Origin: Desarmillaria ectypa | Taxonomy: Eukaryota; Basidiomycota; Agaricomycetes; Agaricales; Physalacriaceae | NCBI GenBank assembly: GCA_030407005.1 | Contig: JAUDYN010000002.1 | Span: 3,968,001-4,032,000, forward strand | Direction: 5' to 3' | Length of the DNA: 64,000 nucleotides | Shown here: positions 12,401-24,076 of the stretch, in pieces | Numbering within the stretch: the first letter of the stretch is position 1 | Layout of the letters: the number at the start of each line of letters is the position of its first letter | The notes under the pieces: generated by a model | What the model saw: the letters and a program-made list of their open reading frames with translations, nothing else | Databases searched by the model: none | Told to the model about the DNA's origin: nothing | Translations under genes and position numbers: made by a program

Positions 12401-15400
12401 CCATGGTATTGGTCTAACATATATTTCCCCGCCATTGCCTTTAAATCTTGACAGAATCACACTGACGTCGTGTTGACGTAGGTGGATTTATTCATCGCGA
12501 TCGCCATCACACCACCATGCGACATATAATTTTTTTCGAGTAGCTTGGTGTAATAGCGAATTCTAAAGATTTAATTATTGGTTTGGCTGGAGAGATGATT
12601 TCGAAAGAAGACATGGTGGTAAAGGGCAGAAATGGTAGGACGGTTGGATACGAGTTACGGTCAGCGCTGAATGGCTGCCGGATGATTACCTAAGTGGAAA
12701 GCCCCTGAGGGCGACTACTACATCTACTCTCAAGAGCGACATTCTCTGCCAAGCACCGTAACTTCTCGGTAACACCTTAAGTAATCTATCCATTCCAAGA
12801 AATCTGTTGCATATCTCGTAGTCATCGCCGTCGTCAAGAAAGAACCAATATTCCTCAGCAGTGAGAGGTCCATTTTCTTGTGTGATAATCCTCCCAGAAC
12901 GATCTAGTGTCGATAAAGAACCCCTTGCCTGCGACGACAAGATAGGCATCTAGGACAAATCAGCAGTGGGAAATACAGAAGCGTTCCTTGCCGTCTTCAA
13001 TGACTTTTTGGCGGCATCCCAATTGCAGAAACGGGCAGTCATAGACAGGATGTGTGATGGACGTCGGCTCGTAGAGACTAGGACACCCGAGGCTCGCCAT
13101 TTCGTCTTGAACACGTTGAATGATACCAGACAAGACTATCCACTGTCATTTATGGTAAATAGCGTGATTAAATTGGCCCCTAATCTGAAGGTTTGGCAGG
13201 AGGATGGTCGACATCTGTCTTGGTAGGGCCCTCTTCATCCTTATCTCGGAAAAAAATCGGGGAAGCGGACCGGCTGCCGGCAGCTTTTTGTCCAACCACC
13301 ATTCCTCAACCGAGCGAAACATCTACAGTGTCCTTAAAACTCCAGCGCCATTTTTCATTCTCCTGAAAGAATACGACACCGCAATTCCATGAAATTTGAG
13401 GAGCAGGGTGTCTATTCTGTGCTACCACGAAGGATACAACTTGAATGTATTGATTAATATGTATCTCTTTTGTGCAGCGTGTAGAGACGTATCGCTGATA
13501 TGTGGTTTCTACAGCTCAAAGCACGAGATATGACCCTAGATATTTCTCTGTACGCCAGCCTAGAGCAATTGGACCAAAACGCCGTTTCTATGCTCTCGTA
13601 TCAACAACTGAAGTGTCTTCACCATACGTGGAGCTTTGCGGAGCTAATTCTACTTGCTAACAGTCACCTGCAGTATTGTACTGCGGTTATCACCCCCGTT
13701 ACCGCAAATCATCGTTGTTCTCGTCTCTTTGGACTATTGCAGCAGGTGGAACAGCAGGGTCGTCCATCTCCTGCCAGATCGTCTTGCTGAACTCCCGACT
13801 CCTGGGCGAAGTCGCTGCGACTGCGCACTAACTGTCTGCGGAAAATGTAAGCTAGCATGCGCGCTCCTTATTCATATTAGTTCTTTCGGCTAAAGAGTAA
13901 ACAAGTACCTTGGATACTGGCTGGATTTGGACCGCTTTGATCAACGGAACCTTTCTGTGCCCCCAAATCAGATAAAACTGCTGCGTTTACTTCGATTGAT
14001 GCGTCAAAGTCGGTGAGGCTCAAGGCATTAAAGGCACATTAGTGACGACCCTGGGGCTAACAGAGTTTAGGTTTACGTTGGGATGGAAAATGATGGTGAT
14101 TCGATGGTAAACGCAACAGCCTTAGCTTCTATGGGCTGTGTATGTATTTCTCTTCTATGTTATTCTGTGACACAATTCTCACACTTGAACGTGAAGCACA
14201 GTACACAGTAGAGCGACCTCTTAGTAGCGAAAATTTTGCATAAATCTCGCCCAGTGGAATCCGCCACTGTGCAGATAGCGTCATCAAGAGGCCAAAAATA
14301 CTTTATCTCGTGTACTGCTCGCAAATATTGGAAGAGTGCCTGGTTTCGGTATCGGCGAGTAATTCCCTTCGGTTGCTCGCGGTTCAGGTCCTCAAGTGAT
14401 GCCAAAGTCGGTAATCACAGAGGATCTGCAACCGAGATCTTCCGTCCCTTGTTACGACCTACTGTTGACCGTCTTTCCTATCGGTGTTGCCTGCCCAAGC
14501 CAGTAGAAGATGTTCTGCGATGACCGCAAGAAGTTTCAGCTGGCACCTTTTATACTTACCTTATCGTATTCATCTCCCTCTTTGTCCTGGCTCCGAAATA
14601 AACTTGATATCAGAGTCCGCTGTCCCACAAAAACAGTGTAACCAGGATGGGATTCTTTGAGGCTGATGCTACGGATGCCCGAAGCTGAGTTCTCTCAGCT
14701 TCGGTGTACATATCCGATGAGAATCCCCCGACATGTCCTTGAGGAACGATAAGCGGTCGCAATAAGGATCCCTATTGCTCGTATGGAGTACTGTTTCTTT
14801 TGACCTTGAATTAATTCCAATAGTTCCTTTACCATGCAGAAGTGCTTCTATGACACAGGCAGCCAGTCGCTCACAAATTCTCTGCGCATAAATGGCATCG
14901 AAGCACGCAAAATCACCTTGGATCGGTTGGATTTCAAGGCGGCTGACCGAAGAACAAGAAGCAGCGGCAGGCTTGAACGATGTGGAGCCTTCCGCACTGA
15001 TTGGGAATCCTCGAGAAGTTCTTCTCCAAGGAACTATCCTTACTCGGCGACCGACTGTATAGTGGTCGGAAGAATATCCATGCCCGAGTTACCGTTTCAT
15101 GACCAGGATATGTACGAAATTCCTTTTGGCTTTGACACGTTTTCTCACCCCAACAACTTCTGACAGGGTATTCTGACGGTTGACCCGGGTGTAATGTCGA
15201 GCGCAATGTGTTTGAAGAGACATGTACCTCAAATTCTTTCTTGGCTTTGTGATGCATGCCTCTCTTTTGTCTGGGGATGGTTGCTTCAGCCACATCCACA
15301 AAGTTGCAGCGGAATTTCACCATAGCTCCCTGCTATAAACTGACGGCGTGCACCTTTGAAAATCATTCGTCTCATCGCAACGACAGCCACAACGACCAAG

Positions 15401-17223
15401 AGGACCCGCTCAGCCCTCATTGCGTATTGCTTCCAATTTAGGCCTAGATGTACAAGCCGGAGTGAGCCCAACGTGAAACAAGCGTTTACGAGAGCAGTCC
15501 CTAGACACACGCTCGCTACAGGAGCGGCATGAGCGCTACCTGTGGTAAACGCGTGGCTTTTGGACACCCGTCGTTACCGACATGACCAGACCAAACGGTC
15601 CGCATTTCATTCGGGTCATCTTTCTGTACTATTTGGACGCCCCGAGAGACGGTACCCGCCGTCTCTAGTGCCAGGACGACAATCCGGAGAATCCACCACC
15701 GCCATTTGTAACTGGGGCGTGCTAGGTGCAAGGGACCTTGTATTATCGAGTTGATCTAGTTGGGGGAGGGCTTTGACTGAGGCCGATACGACGTTCGGTA
15801 TTGCACTCCAGCTGGGAAGAGATCGGAGAGAAAATTTTGCCCAGGGTATAGCGTTACACCTCACGTTCAGGGCAAATTGCTGGAAAACAGCCTTGACAAG
15901 GCTATGGTACCGCAGGTGTGGTTTACTCTCGCCAAACCAGAGATACTAATTAGTATCGGAAATTCCGCGGAACGTGGAACACTCCGATAGCAATAGCGGC
16001 GGCCGCAGCGACCGTTTTCGCCTGAACTTGTCCATTCTGTCTTCTGTACGTCCATATTGCATGTTTTGAGCACTTTACCTTTGTCTCATGACACGAATTC
16101 GGGATCCCGGGACTACGAACTACAAACGTGGAAATGATATACATGGGTTTCCAAGGCCCGGCGTCTGTCCCCTTGGTGTTCCTTGTAACGTTCGACGTGG
16201 CGCGTCGGATAGCTCATATATCATTTCCAATGTAATGTCGACCAAAGCGACGGCACATTACATGCTCCAATCACTTCCCTCTTCGATGCTCTGCTGTATT
16301 TATTTAATATTTTTCAGCATCGCATTTCTCTGAAATAAACAGAAGCGTAACTGCCTTTTTTCCCGAGGTAAACGGGCTTCGATGTTGAACTTACAGGCAA
16401 ATATCGTCGGGACCTGCAGCTCAATTTACGCTGATGCGCCACGCACGAGGCTCTTTCCAGCTCATGAAGTACCTGATGCTTATGCATATATTTATGTGCC
16501 AGCTGTATCGGGGATGACGGCCTTCCTTTCGGGGAGATATGCCTAAATCAAGAACAATGAAGGTTATCGCCGCAGTTCACCTTCACGACCCCACGCTTCT
16601 ATAGCTGCAGCGTTCGTTCAGTAAGTCTTCTTCTGTTCTCCGAACGATGCAGGCAGATCATTGGCCTATGTTCCGAGTTCCGGGTCGTCAATTACATATG
16701 TATCGATGACGCGTCCATTGCATGTTCGAATTAAAATTTCATTCTCACTGTGGGGAGTTCGCGCATCTGGAACGCTATCAAAATCTCATTAGGAACCACT
16801 CATCTCTTCGGTGACTGAAAAGAAAAAAGGCCCTGAAAGTCACTATGACGACCTCCAATTTTCTTCCCACATTTTGATTACTGTGGACCCATTTGAGGTA
16901 TTGACAGAGGATCTGGGTTTCAGCCGTGTGATCGGAGACACTTGCTTAGTCTGCTCGGCTGCTTCTGCACGACCGCCCGGTCAGGATTTGGCGAAGGGGA
17001 GCTTTATGACGGAAAAAAAACCCAACACCATCCAAGAAAAGAAAAACATTTCATTGAGACACAGGACATTTTCATATGTGCGTAAGTCGCGAGGGAGTGT
17101 GTGAGAGATGTGTCGACGATGTTTCTGCTAAAACAGCAGTGCAACAAGGATGACGTGTTCGGGGTAACTAAAGGGTCGGATCTGTGCCCGTGCACTGGCG
17201 CAGGCCCTGCAAAGCCATGCATG
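12401..17223. other. 4.8 kb without a confident gene
   Basis: Several short frames exist but none shows a family I recognise. The most protein-like are a minus-strand frame at 12686-12949 (with an acidic EEYWFFLDDGDDYE stretch), a plus-strand frame at 12966-13226, and a chain of minus-strand frames at about 14930-16140 with one hydrophobic stretch (VLLVVVAVVA). I could not join these into a credible gene. CpG is not depleted, so this is unlike the transposon block. It may hold fast-evolving small genes, non-coding transcripts or gene remnants. Confidence 0.4.
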
Positions 17224-17231
17224 TATAAAAG
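17224..17231 (+). promoter_or_regulatory. TATA box of small gene
   Basis: TATAAAAG stands 79 bases before the ATG at 17310 and is followed by a C/T-rich leader, the classical layout of a strongly expressed fungal gene. Confidence 0.6.
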
Positions 17232-17309
17232 ACTTGAAATTCTGCTTCCGGGTAACTCGCAATTTCAGACCCAATCATCTCCCCCGCCTTACACTCCACT
17301 ATTTTCCCG

Positions 17310-17625
17310 ATGCCTCCAGGCGAAGTCACGCACATTTGGGATGTCACAGGGCCGAAGAAGAGTTGGGTAAAGGGAGAATATTGTGTTCACTGGATCATAG
17401 TGAACGGAAAGCCGACGATGTTCACCTTTGAGTGCCTTCAGGACCGTGAGTCTCCCTGGCTCTAATGCATTGACACTTTTATTGATGTTTTGGCAATAGA
17501 CACCATCTCTCAAGGTACTCGCGTGAGTTTTTTTTGCTCTATCACGCTTCCGTTTCATTACCTATTTTTATTAGCCTGTACCGGGGAGAACGACCGCTTT
17601 TTGGACGCCCTATAATCAGAAATGA
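17310..17625 (+). CDS. Small hypothetical protein, 69 residues
   Basis: Three exons, join(17310..17445,17500..17522,17575..17625), keep frame to a TGA and give 69 residues. I do not recognise the family. The product has no signal peptide or membrane segment; it is rich in Trp, Thr and Gly (HIWDVTGPKKSWVKGEYCVH; TTAFWTPYNQK). Support for a real gene is the TATA box and pyrimidine-rich leader, two introns with good splice signals (GTGAGT...TAG twice), and frame kept across both. A competing donor (GTACTC at 17515) would change the middle exon. No neighbour suggests a role. Confidence 0.55.
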
Positions 17626-18094
17626 TTAGAGTAAACCCACGTTGACGTCGGCCCTCGATGTTTGGTGAGAATGACGCTGTTCGCTGAACTACAAATACCT
17701 GACCTTGACGTCGGCAGTTTTGAAGATGTTTTGAGCATGCTATGCGTTTTTGTATATGAACCTTGATGGTTCAGTCCAGCTAGCCCCTATCGATTAATGC
17801 TACATGTACCTCGAGTGTGAAGCGGTGCATATATATCCATGTACTTGTACCTGCACATCTCCAGCAGCGCTTCCTGCGCAGAGGACATTCATGTTACTAT
17901 ATATATCTTAAATCAGCCCCTTGAAACGAGGATCCGGATCCGCTGGCAGGAATGTTGTATGGTCCCAATATAGAAACAACCGTAATATTCTTGAAAACTT
18001 AACGGCCGAGAGTCGAGTCCCCATAGAACAGGATCATCACATCGTGTTCTGCAACAGAACAATAACCGAATAATAGTCCTACCGACCGCCGGAG
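17626..18094. other. Intergenic region before APH-family gene
   Basis: No gene seen. It should hold the 3' end of the small gene and the promoter of the gene at 18129. Confidence 0.5.
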
Positions 18095-18101
18095 TATAAA
18101 A
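18095..18101 (+). promoter_or_regulatory. TATA box of APH-family gene
   Basis: TATAAAA lies 34 bases before the ATG at 18129, which sits in the context CTACCACCATG. The leader would be very short. Confidence 0.5.
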
Positions 18102-18128
18102 CACGAGTTCGTCTTTTCAACTACCACC

Positions 18129-19431
18129 ATGACGTTCAGTCGTCCCTCCCCTTCGAGCCCGAGCGCAAAGTCCTCGATAGACGAAGTCGCACTCAAATCA
18201 CGCATCGAAAAACGGCTCTCAGATGAGTGCGTAAAACTCGATTCCTTTGAACAATGCATGTACCTTGTCGTTGCCAAGCATATTTTTCGTATTAACGTGT
18301 TGACTGGCAGGCGGAAATCATATGGTGGGTCCGTACCCGCAGAGGCGTAGGCCTTCTTTCACTGAAACAGTTTAGACCTATATTGCACATATGAACAAGG
18401 CACAACAAGTGTTCATCCGAGTCCAGTGGTCCATTCTGAAGCATGCTGGCTGCGGAATGACTTCCCCGTTGGCTATGCGCTCGGAGGTACACCGCAATCG
18501 AGTTCAAATAGCGTTCGCTGATTTCAAATTAGGTTGCCACCTTGCGCTTTTTAAAATACAAAACAGAAATCCCGGTCCCTGAGATTTTATATCATGACGT
18601 TGACGCCGACGGAACGGTCGGGGGTGAATGGATGATCATGGAATATGTAAGTTCCGACATGTCGTTATCTGGGTAGGCCGATTAAGGCAAGGATAGGTTG
18701 ACGGCGATAATCTTTCGACAATATGGAGGTCTCTCGATGCCAAGCACCGAGAACAGGTTTGTGTAGCCATGGCGGATGTATGGGCGCAGATAATCGACGT
18801 CAACTTCCATTCGATCGGAAGTCTATACCAGAGGGGAAGTGGAGATTTTTACATCGGTCCCATGACACGCCTAGCGTCGAACCGAAAAACCTCCATTTCC
18901 CCACCGCGGCTCGAAAAATGTGGTCCATTTTCGAATACGAAGGATTGGCTCCTCGCGACCGCGCGACGTGATTTGGATTATTTGGAGGCACCCCCAGACG
19001 ACGCTAACCAAAAGCAGCGTTTCATCAACGATGTCGTATCTAGCATCCAGAACTTCGACTTTCCTTCTCAACTTGAGGATCTGCCCATCGTTCTCGAACA
19101 TATAGACTTTGCGCCGCGTAATATATTGGTCAGCAGGACAGACCCGACAAAGATAGTAGCAGTGGTTGACTGGGAAGCCGCGCGAGCGGTTCCGATGTGG
19201 GCTGTGAATCCCAATTTTAGCTTCCCGCCGTTGTCAGTGACAGACGAAGAGAGACAGCACCTGCTCACCGTAATGACGAACCGAATCATAGCACAGGTTC
19301 CTGCTTGGGCGAGGGCGATAGGACAAGACACGCAGCCTCTGCGAATCTTGAATGACCGCGCAATCTATAGTACCATCAATCCTAGCATACTACTCCCTGC
19401 TCCATACTTAGCCTTGTCGGGTTCATATTGA
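18129..19431 (+). CDS. APH-family phosphotransferase (kinase-like)
   Basis: Five exons, join(18129..18259,18311..18324,18410..18486,18533..18646,18697..19431), give 356 residues in frame. The second exon is only 14 nt, and its inclusion joins SFEQC to the VRVQW strand. Family marks are the N-lobe VATLRFLKYKTEIPVPEILY and hinge WMIMEYVDG, the catalytic loop LEHIDFAPRNILV (HxDxxxxN type) and the metal-binding VVDWEAA. These place it with the aminoglycoside phosphotransferase/choline-kinase-like fold, hugely expanded in Agaricomycetes, where most members have unknown small-molecule or protein substrates. The catalytic Asp and both metal ligands look intact. Exons 1 and 2 are less certain than the rest. 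Confidence 0.82.
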
Positions 19432-21912
19432 ACGCGTTACGTAGATGACCGTGCACAGATCTTTGTATATAATAATATCTTGATTACCGCAGCGAAAAAG
19501 TGTATCTGTAAGCTGGCTCTACGGTGGGTCCTTGTATAACACTGTGGACAGGTCATCAGACCGATTACGAAGTTCGAACCTCGATCAAGGGAAGGCAGCA
19601 TCTTCGAAGAGATCTATAGATGTATCGTCGCAACGGTCGAATAAAATATTGTGCGGTACCGGTTCACATCCGTTCGCATGCGCTTAGGAAAGCCAAGAAC
19701 AATTGGTCCACCACATCCTGAAGTGGCCTCGTAGATGAAAGCTTGAAGACCATGATAGACATTTCTAGAACCAGACATTGGGAGAGTGTCAGGACCATAC
19801 GAGCTAGATATGGAAATGTAGCATACATACTGCAGGTAAAATGTGTCACCAGACGTCACTCTAGAACTCAAAGCCTCAGGGTGATCATCAAAGCCATTTA
19901 ATTGTCCCTGAATTGCCATTTATTACCCTATTGTCTGGATCCGTCAACATCTCATCAATTCAAGGTACGAACTTGGATTACCAGTGATCCTGTGGGAACA
20001 TAACCGAATTTGGCAGGGCTTGCGTACAATTTTTTACTGTTTTTCCAGGAGAAAGCATGGCTACAAAGCCTGATAAAACACCACAAACAAGACTATTGTA
20101 TTGATTGACTTGCATGATAGCATAGCAGTTCCCACAATATTTTCTCCAAACCTTTGGAGAGAGTGACGACGACAGCCTGGTGTACATAATTTCAAAATGA
20201 AAGAAAAATAGTGCAGAAACACAGATGAGACACTTCCTGCCTCTTAATTGACGGATTCTAAGTATTCCATCTAGCTTGCTGCGGATAAATTTTCTGCATA
20301 TACCGGCAATGGAAGAAAATGTCCACAGGTGAGAGCTTAAAAGTTGAGCCATTAAGTCAGGCGAGTATCCGTACAGCGACTCATACAAGAGAATAATAAT
20401 AATTCCTCATCAAAATCCCTTGTCAGCCAGATAAGAGAAACTTGAACAGGATTGGTCAAGTTGAGACCGCCTGTCAGTTATGACAGTAATGTTTTTGCCT
20501 TTTACCTAATATCTAAAGGTAAATCGGAAAGACCTTCGAGACGACGCCCAAGGTTGGCCCAAGGGTTCGTTGACCCTTTACCATTCTGATTCCACGGTGC
20601 AGGTTTCATCTAGCCCTACGTGAGGGCTGAGCAGGGATAATTTATGTTCATGCGCCATACGGAATGAGATACCAGGGTTAAGGACTAGACTTGTGATCGG
20701 TTGCCTACAATGAGCAAGCGTCGACGATCAGAGTGTTGGAAGTGGGCGGACTTTGCCGCCGGCTTTGGCGGCCCGCTTATTTATCGCCAACCACCATGAC
20801 AATTCTCGAAATGTATACCATTCATCTGTTGTTCAATCTGTACCTTCTTTGGCTTACCAGGAGATGAGGGGATTTTCCGAGTCGGCTGATATTTCTTGGA
20901 TATTGTCTCCCTGAAGCTTGACAACCGCATATCCACTTAATGTCAATACCGGTACCTGGACATAAAGAAACGGCTTGAACGGTCCACATTGCTGTTGCTT
21001 AGTGCGCGACCCCCTGTTCTTCTGAGAATTTCTCAGCAGAGGGGCTCCCACACCCTTCGCTGCTTGTTTCTCTGTAGCTTATGAACTAGATGCCAGGTCC
21101 GTAGTAACATGCGAGATCTCAACCATGCTAATGCTCATAGACTCTGAGTTTGCGAATTTTGCCGTGACCACGTTAGCTAATAAGCTGAGTCTTGAACAAA
21201 GTTCAAGGATCGCAAGTGCCCAGAGACAGCGCAATGCCTTCTGCCGGGGCCTGATGCGGTACTTATTTCTCTTCATTTGATTCAGGTTCACCATGTCGAG
21301 TAGGGGTGGCAATGTGACTTCCGAGGCTCTAGTTTTAGCTGTCATGACCAACCTCGTTCCACCATCGCCACCACCGCAGCTCACAAGTCTGACGCTTTCT
21401 AGACAAACGAGCCAACCCAAGCTAATAAGCGGCTAAATTACTGCTTTGGAAGGCACTAGAAGAGACTCGTTTCTCAAGTCTGAGCTTGAAGCTTGCAGCC
21501 CGGCAAAGGGGCCTTCGAACTCGGTAAATAAACGCTCAGTGATTCCGTTAACGGAGGAAGCGCGTTCACATGCCCAACTGGATCACTTGGAAGGCAAAAA
21601 AAAGCCTTTGCAACACATAGCAAAATTCACGATGGGTGGACTATCAGAAGATGTCTGGAAGGAATCCAATGAAAACTGAGAGCCAATATCACGCACTTGT
21701 GACGGTGCAGAGACGGAAGGCATTTGCCGGCGCGCCACCCGAAAACTCCCAGATTAGGATAGTGTTCCCACGGTGAAAAGCTCCGGTTTCCGAGCCCAAA
21801 AATTCTTCTGCTTTGTTACATCTCATTGCAACTTTCTACTGTTCCCTATCAACATTTCTCCCATTACCGTCGACCTTGTAGCAGTGCAAGTCGACCATTC
21901 AAAAATCAGAGC
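19432..21912. other. 2.5 kb without a recognised gene
   Basis: Only short overlapping frames on both strands; none resembles a known family. The last few hundred bases must include the eIF4A promoter. No transposon signature or repeat was noticed. Confidence 0.45.
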
Positions 21913-23537
21913 ATGTCAGCGTACGTCGTCGTTCCTCCTAGGGCTGCTGCTACAATGATGACCATCACCTGCAGTGAAGATACTCTCCAAGATGTCGCCG
22001 AAAACGAGATCGAGTCCAACTGGGACCAGGTCGTCGACAAGTGAGCATGGAGAGCGAGCAATGGAAAGAATCGTTTGTGCTGATCAGCTTGATAGCTTCG
22101 ATAACATGGATCTGAAACCAGAGTTGCTCCGTGGTGTATATGCGTACGGGTACGTAGCCGCCTTTACCTCGCTATTCACGTCGGCGCCAAGGGTCCATTC
22201 TGATATTTTTCTTTCATTATTTTCCTTTCTACTCCAGTTTTGAGCGCCCTTCAGCTATTCAGCAGCGGGCTATCGTCCCCGTCGTCAAAGGTCACGATGT
22301 CATCGCTCAAGCCCAGTCTGGTACTGGAAAGACTGCGACGTTCTCCATTTCTATTCTCCAGCAGCTCGATATGTCTGTGAAGGGTACCCAGGCCCTCATC
22401 CTCGCGCCCACCCGTGAACTCGCCCAGCAGATCCAAAAAGTCGTCATCGCCCTCGGTGATTACATGAACATCGAGTGCCACGCCTGTGTTGGCGGCACCA
22501 ATGTTCGCGAAGACATGGCAAAGCTCCAAGAAGGTGTCCATGTTGTCGTCGGAACCCCCGGCCGTGTCTACGACATGATTAACAGGCGCGCGCTAAGGAC
22601 CGATACTATCAAGATTTTCTGTCTCGACGAAGCTGATGAGATGCTTTCTCGCGGTTTCAAGGACCAGATTTATGAGGGTGCGTATATTATTTCGTGCCTA
22701 AAATTGATCCACCCATCGGGCGCTTACGCTGAGCTTGTATCGCAGTCTTCCAACTTCTTCCCCAGGACACCCAGGTCGTCCTGCTCTCCGCCACCATGCC
22801 TGCCGATGTCTTGGAGGTTACTAAAAAGTTCATGCGCGACCCCGTTAGAATCCTCGTCAAGAGGGACGAGTTGACCCTCGAGGGTATCAAACAGTTCTAC
22901 ATCGCTGTTGAGAAGGAGGAGTGGAAGCTTGACACTCTTTGCGATCTGTACGAGACCGTCACTATCACCCAGGCCGTCATCTTCTGCAACACACGAAGGA
23001 AGGTCGACTGGTTGACTGAGAAGATGCACTCGAGAGAATTCACCGTCAGTGCCATGGTATGTCATTTCCTGATCTTGGTTCTGCCGCTGCTAATTTAGGA
23101 GTGATGGGTAGCACGGAGATATGGAGCAAAAACAGAGAGAAGTGCTCATGAAGGAATTCCGGTCGGGATCGTCTCGTGTTTTGATTACCACCGACTTGCT
23201 TGCTCGTGGTATTGACGTGCAGCAGGTGTCTCTTGTTATCAACTACGATCTCCCTACAAATCGGGAGAACTATATCCATCGTATTGGTCGTGGTGGACGT
23301 TTCGGAAGGAAGGGTGTTGCCATCAACTTTGTTACGACCGAAGATGTCAGGATGTTGCGGGATATCGAACGTTCGTTGTCCCACCACCCTCCTCATCGAT
23401 GTTGGCGCTGATTCCTTCTCCATTTACAGAGTTCTACAACACTCAGATCGACGAGATGCCTCTCAACGTCGCGTGAGTAACCTGTCCCTCCATCGGATTG
23501 CTTTTACTCATTCTCGTTAAACAGCGACCTCATTTAA
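21913..23537 (+). CDS. TIF1: ATP-dependent RNA helicase eIF4A
   Basis: Eight exons, join(21913..21920,21975..22040,22096..22149,22238..22677,22746..23056,23112..23370,23430..23472,23525..23537), give 397 residues, the usual eIF4A length. The first coding exon is 8 nt and the last is 13 nt. All DEAD-box motifs are present: the Q-motif region [12 protein letters not shown], motif [11 protein letters not shown], Ia PTRELAQQI, Ib [35 protein letters not shown] and [15 protein letters not shown]. The protein ends in ADLI, as is standard for eIF4A. It unwinds mRNA 5' leaders within eIF4F during cap-dependent initiation. The intron-rich 5' end is typical of highly expressed fungal genes. Confidence 0.97.
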
Positions 23538-24076
23538 GTTTCACATATACTATCCCCCTCTCCCCAAAACGGCATCACGTTCTGCCTTGTTTCTCAGTCT
23601 GTTCGTTGCTTCCCGCTTTTTATGATTTACTCTTTCATACTTTTTTCTCTTGCTTTTTTCTCCTGTTGTGTTCTGAGTAGTAGAGTGTACTTTTCGACGC
23701 GGGGAGAGGCGTGGTTTGATTCGAATGCCGTATCACGAACGTATGAATTCAATGTCACTGAATGATATACTCCCAAGTCCTATGAGTGGTGGTATAGCTG
23801 ACGTACGTCGTTCTGGCTTATCTGGGAGAGCCGGCTTGATAGATACTCGCACTTAACGTGCAGTCCTTTGCATACACGTCCACGTGACTGGCGGTAAGTG
23901 TGTTGAGCGATGCCAGCCGCCACTGCTGCATGGCGAACTCTTAATTCGTTCTCCCCTCACGTCAAGGACGCTTAACTTCATATAGCAGAGTCTTTCTGTT
24001 ACTTTTATGACACCTTATTTTTGTTCCTCTTTGTGTAGAATGGTTAGAACGAGGGCCGTCGCGGCAGTTTGGAGAC
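23538..24076. other. Intergenic region after eIF4A
   Basis: The first 150 bases are T- and C-rich and look like the eIF4A 3' untranslated region. No other gene seen. Confidence 0.5.

Noticed and set aside
16095..16111. Run of EcoRI-BamHI-SmaI-like sites resembling a cloning linker
   Set aside because: Flanking sequence looks like ordinary genomic DNA, and no vector or adapter sequence continues on either side; a chance combination.
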